42,348 bases of DNA from an uncultured Paenibacillus sp. (GTDB lineage: Bacteria > Bacillota > Bacilli > Paenibacillales > Paenibacillaceae), in NCBI GenBank assembly GCA_937895345.1, contig CALAWP010000052.1, positions 1-42,348 of the forward strand, in the 5' to 3' direction. Made by a program: the position numbers and the translations under genes. The notes beneath the pieces were generated by a model, which was not told the origin of the DNA, searched no databases, and saw only the letters and a program-made list of their open reading frames with translations. This document shows, in pieces, positions 41,386-42,348 of the stretch. Each line of letters opens with the position of its first letter. Within the stretch, counting starts at the first letter, position 1.

Positions 41386-41916
41386 ATGAAGCAAGCGTTA
41401 AAGGAGCAACTGAACGCGACCATTTACCAATACCGTTTAGTCAAAAGAAAAGTGATTCAGACTGAGCTCATCTACAGCCATCTATTGATTGCGGCGATCT
41501 TTTTAGCTTTTCAAATGTTATTTTACCGGATGGAAGGACTGTTTACGTGGCTGTTCGGCTTTGCCGTTATCCAGCTGCTTCATCTAATTATATTGCTCGT
41601 GACGTTTATCCGTGTAGGCGAAGCTGCCGAAAGGCAATGGATTTGGCGCATCAATCCGCCGTGGATCGGCTTCAAGCCGGCCAACGATATTACCTTGCTC
41701 ATCTTCCGGCGCGTGCATCGCCATTTGTTCTGGATCGGCTTATGCGTCATCGGCGCCTTGTATCCTTGGCTCCGTCCATCGCTTATGATCAGCCTGCTCT
41801 GTTGGCATCTATGGCTGCTTGTCCCGCGCATGCTGCTGTCGCTGCACTTTCGGGGCCAACGCAAGGACGGCGTCTTGCGCCTGCAGTCGAAAGAGGCGTC
41901 CTATTATCATCGGTGA
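41386..41916 (+). CDS. Unrecognised membrane protein of four spans
   Basis: 176 residues from the ATG at 41386, which has GGAGGG about ten bases upstream; in-frame starts at 41338 and 41284 lack a site. Hydrophobic segments lie near 28-48 (IYSHLLIAAIFLAFQML), 52-77, 117-135 and 138-157. A conserved-looking motif RINPPWIGFKPANDITL lies between spans 2 and 3. The C-terminus is basic and soluble. I do not recognise the family. It is divergent from gin and stands alone on the plus strand. Confidence 0.7.
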   Translation: MKQALKEQLNATIYQYRLVKRKVIQTELIYSHLLIAAIFLAFQMLFYRMEGLFTWLFGFAVIQLLHLIILLVTFIRVGEAAERQWIWRINPPWIGFKPANDITLLIFRRVHRHLFWIGLCVIGALYPWLRPSLMISLLCWHLWLLVPRMLLSLHFRGQRKDGVLRLQSKEASYYHR

Positions 41917-42023
41917 CGTAACCGAACCAAGAGCGGTTAATCTCTCTTCGCGCCGCGGCGCGCAGCTCCCAGCCAGCTCGCGGTGTTTCGCTGCATAACG
42001 GCGGTCGGGGCGGCCACATGTAA

Positions 42024-42212
42024 TTCTAACGGAACCCAGAGCCGTTATTCGGCTTGTACAGGCGGTGCAGGAATTCTAACGGATCTAGCTGCACTTATTC
42101 GCTCTCCTCAGCCCACTTTTTGCCCAAAACTGCCTATATAAGCGCGCTGAGTTCCGTTAGAATCTAAAAACCCGAATTTTGAGGGGAATAACGCCTGTCA
42201 TTTCCGTTAGAA
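42024..42212. repeat. Symmetric array of four TTCTAACGGA-N11-TTATT units
   Basis: Units at 42024-42050 and 42074-42100 (plus) and at 42137-42162 and 42187-42212 (minus). Each has TTCTAACGGA, exactly 11 bp, then TTATT (TTATA in the third). Same-strand units are 50 bp apart in both pairs, and the whole is symmetric about 42118. The region 41917-42283 has no credible gene. Confidence 0.9.
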
Positions 42213-42266
42213 AAGTGAAGGCCGGCTCTTCACTGCAAGTTGCATGGCTTCGATCAAGGTTCAGAC

Positions 42267-42282
42267 ACTCTCCGGGGAGAGT
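42267..42282. repeat. Short hairpin ACTCTCC-gg-GGAGAGT
   Basis: Perfect 7-bp arms just downstream (minus sense) of the rRNA terminator. It has no T-run. Confidence 0.4.
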
Positions 42283-42283
42283 T

Positions 42284-42348
42284 ACGTTGCCAAACACAAC
42301 AAAAAACCTGCCGTAATCATACGGCAGGTCATTTGTGCTTGGCAACGT
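42284..42348 (-). terminator. Nested terminator at the end of an rRNA operon
   Basis: Minus-strand stem ACCTGCCGTA-tgat-TACGGCAGGT is followed by TTTTTTG (42301-42329). Around it, ACGTTGCCAA and TTGGCAACGT (42284-42293 and 42339-42348) form a second perfect 10-bp stem. Confidence 0.8.
42337..42348 (-). rRNA. rrf: 3' end of a 5S rRNA, rest outside window
   Basis: The minus strand enters the window as ACGTTGCCAAGC, the 3' end typical of Bacillales 5S rRNA, and a strong terminator follows at once. In Bacillus an rRNA operon lies directly upstream of csfB, which agrees. Only 12 bases are visible. Confidence 0.55.

Noticed and set aside
42024..42212. CRISPR array
   Set aside because: Repeat cores are only 10 bp, orientation changes in the middle, and the filler is 11 bp; no cas genes are present.

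Overview
The window is about 42 kb of moderately GC-rich DNA from an endospore-forming Firmicute, most likely a Paenibacillaceae member (Paenibacillus or a close relative). It carries sporulation and germination genes (spoVB-like, spoVT, spoVG, sspF, yabG, fin, gin, a gerA-type operon). Gene order follows the origin-proximal segment of Bacillus, here read mainly on the minus strand: [rRNA] gin, yaaO, tmk, darA, yaaR, holB, ricT, yabA, trmN6, rsmI, abrB, tatD, yabE, rnmV, rsmA, yabG, veg, sspF, ispE, purR, ridA, spoVG, glmU, L25, pth, fin, mfd, spoVT, spoVB-like. No database search was possible; names rest on recognised motifs, length and order.

Layout from the right edge leftward. The last 12 bases look like the 3' end of a 5S rRNA followed by a terminator. 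Next is a symmetric four-copy repeat array, an unrecognised plus-strand membrane protein, gin, and the PLP decarboxylase yaaO. A carbohydrate ABC transporter (two permeases and a binding lipoprotein, no ATPase) and a divergent YesM/YesN-type two-component system lie between yaaO and tmk. The tmk-to-yabA block mixes nucleotide metabolism, replication and sporulation-control genes. trmN6-rsmI follow, then abrB (the only rightward gene in its area) divergent from an HD-domain hydrolase. That hydrolase stands where metS lies in Bacillus. The shared spacer carries two clusters of Spo0A-box sequences.

Further left come tatD, a G5/3D-domain cell-wall protein, rnmV-rsmA, yabG, veg and sspF with clear promoters, ispE, purR with PurBox-like sites, ridA, spoVG with a near-perfect sigma-H promoter, glmU, L25, pth, fin and mfd. 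prs, which lies between glmU and ctc in Bacillus, is absent. Between mfd and spoVT the order departs from Bacillus: a PrsA-like foldase, a complete gerAA-AB-AC operon with a small CLC_0170-type membrane protein, and an SPFH/Arc pair behind palindromic operator-like DNA. The window ends inside a SpoVB/MurJ-like flippase.

The most unusual non-coding structures are the TTCTAACGGA-N11-TTATT array (42024-42212; four units, exact 50-bp steps, exact dyad symmetry), a dispersed intergenic repeat (three copies), a tandem 43-bp duplication after the L25 gene, and the TATCAT palindromes ahead of the SPFH gene.
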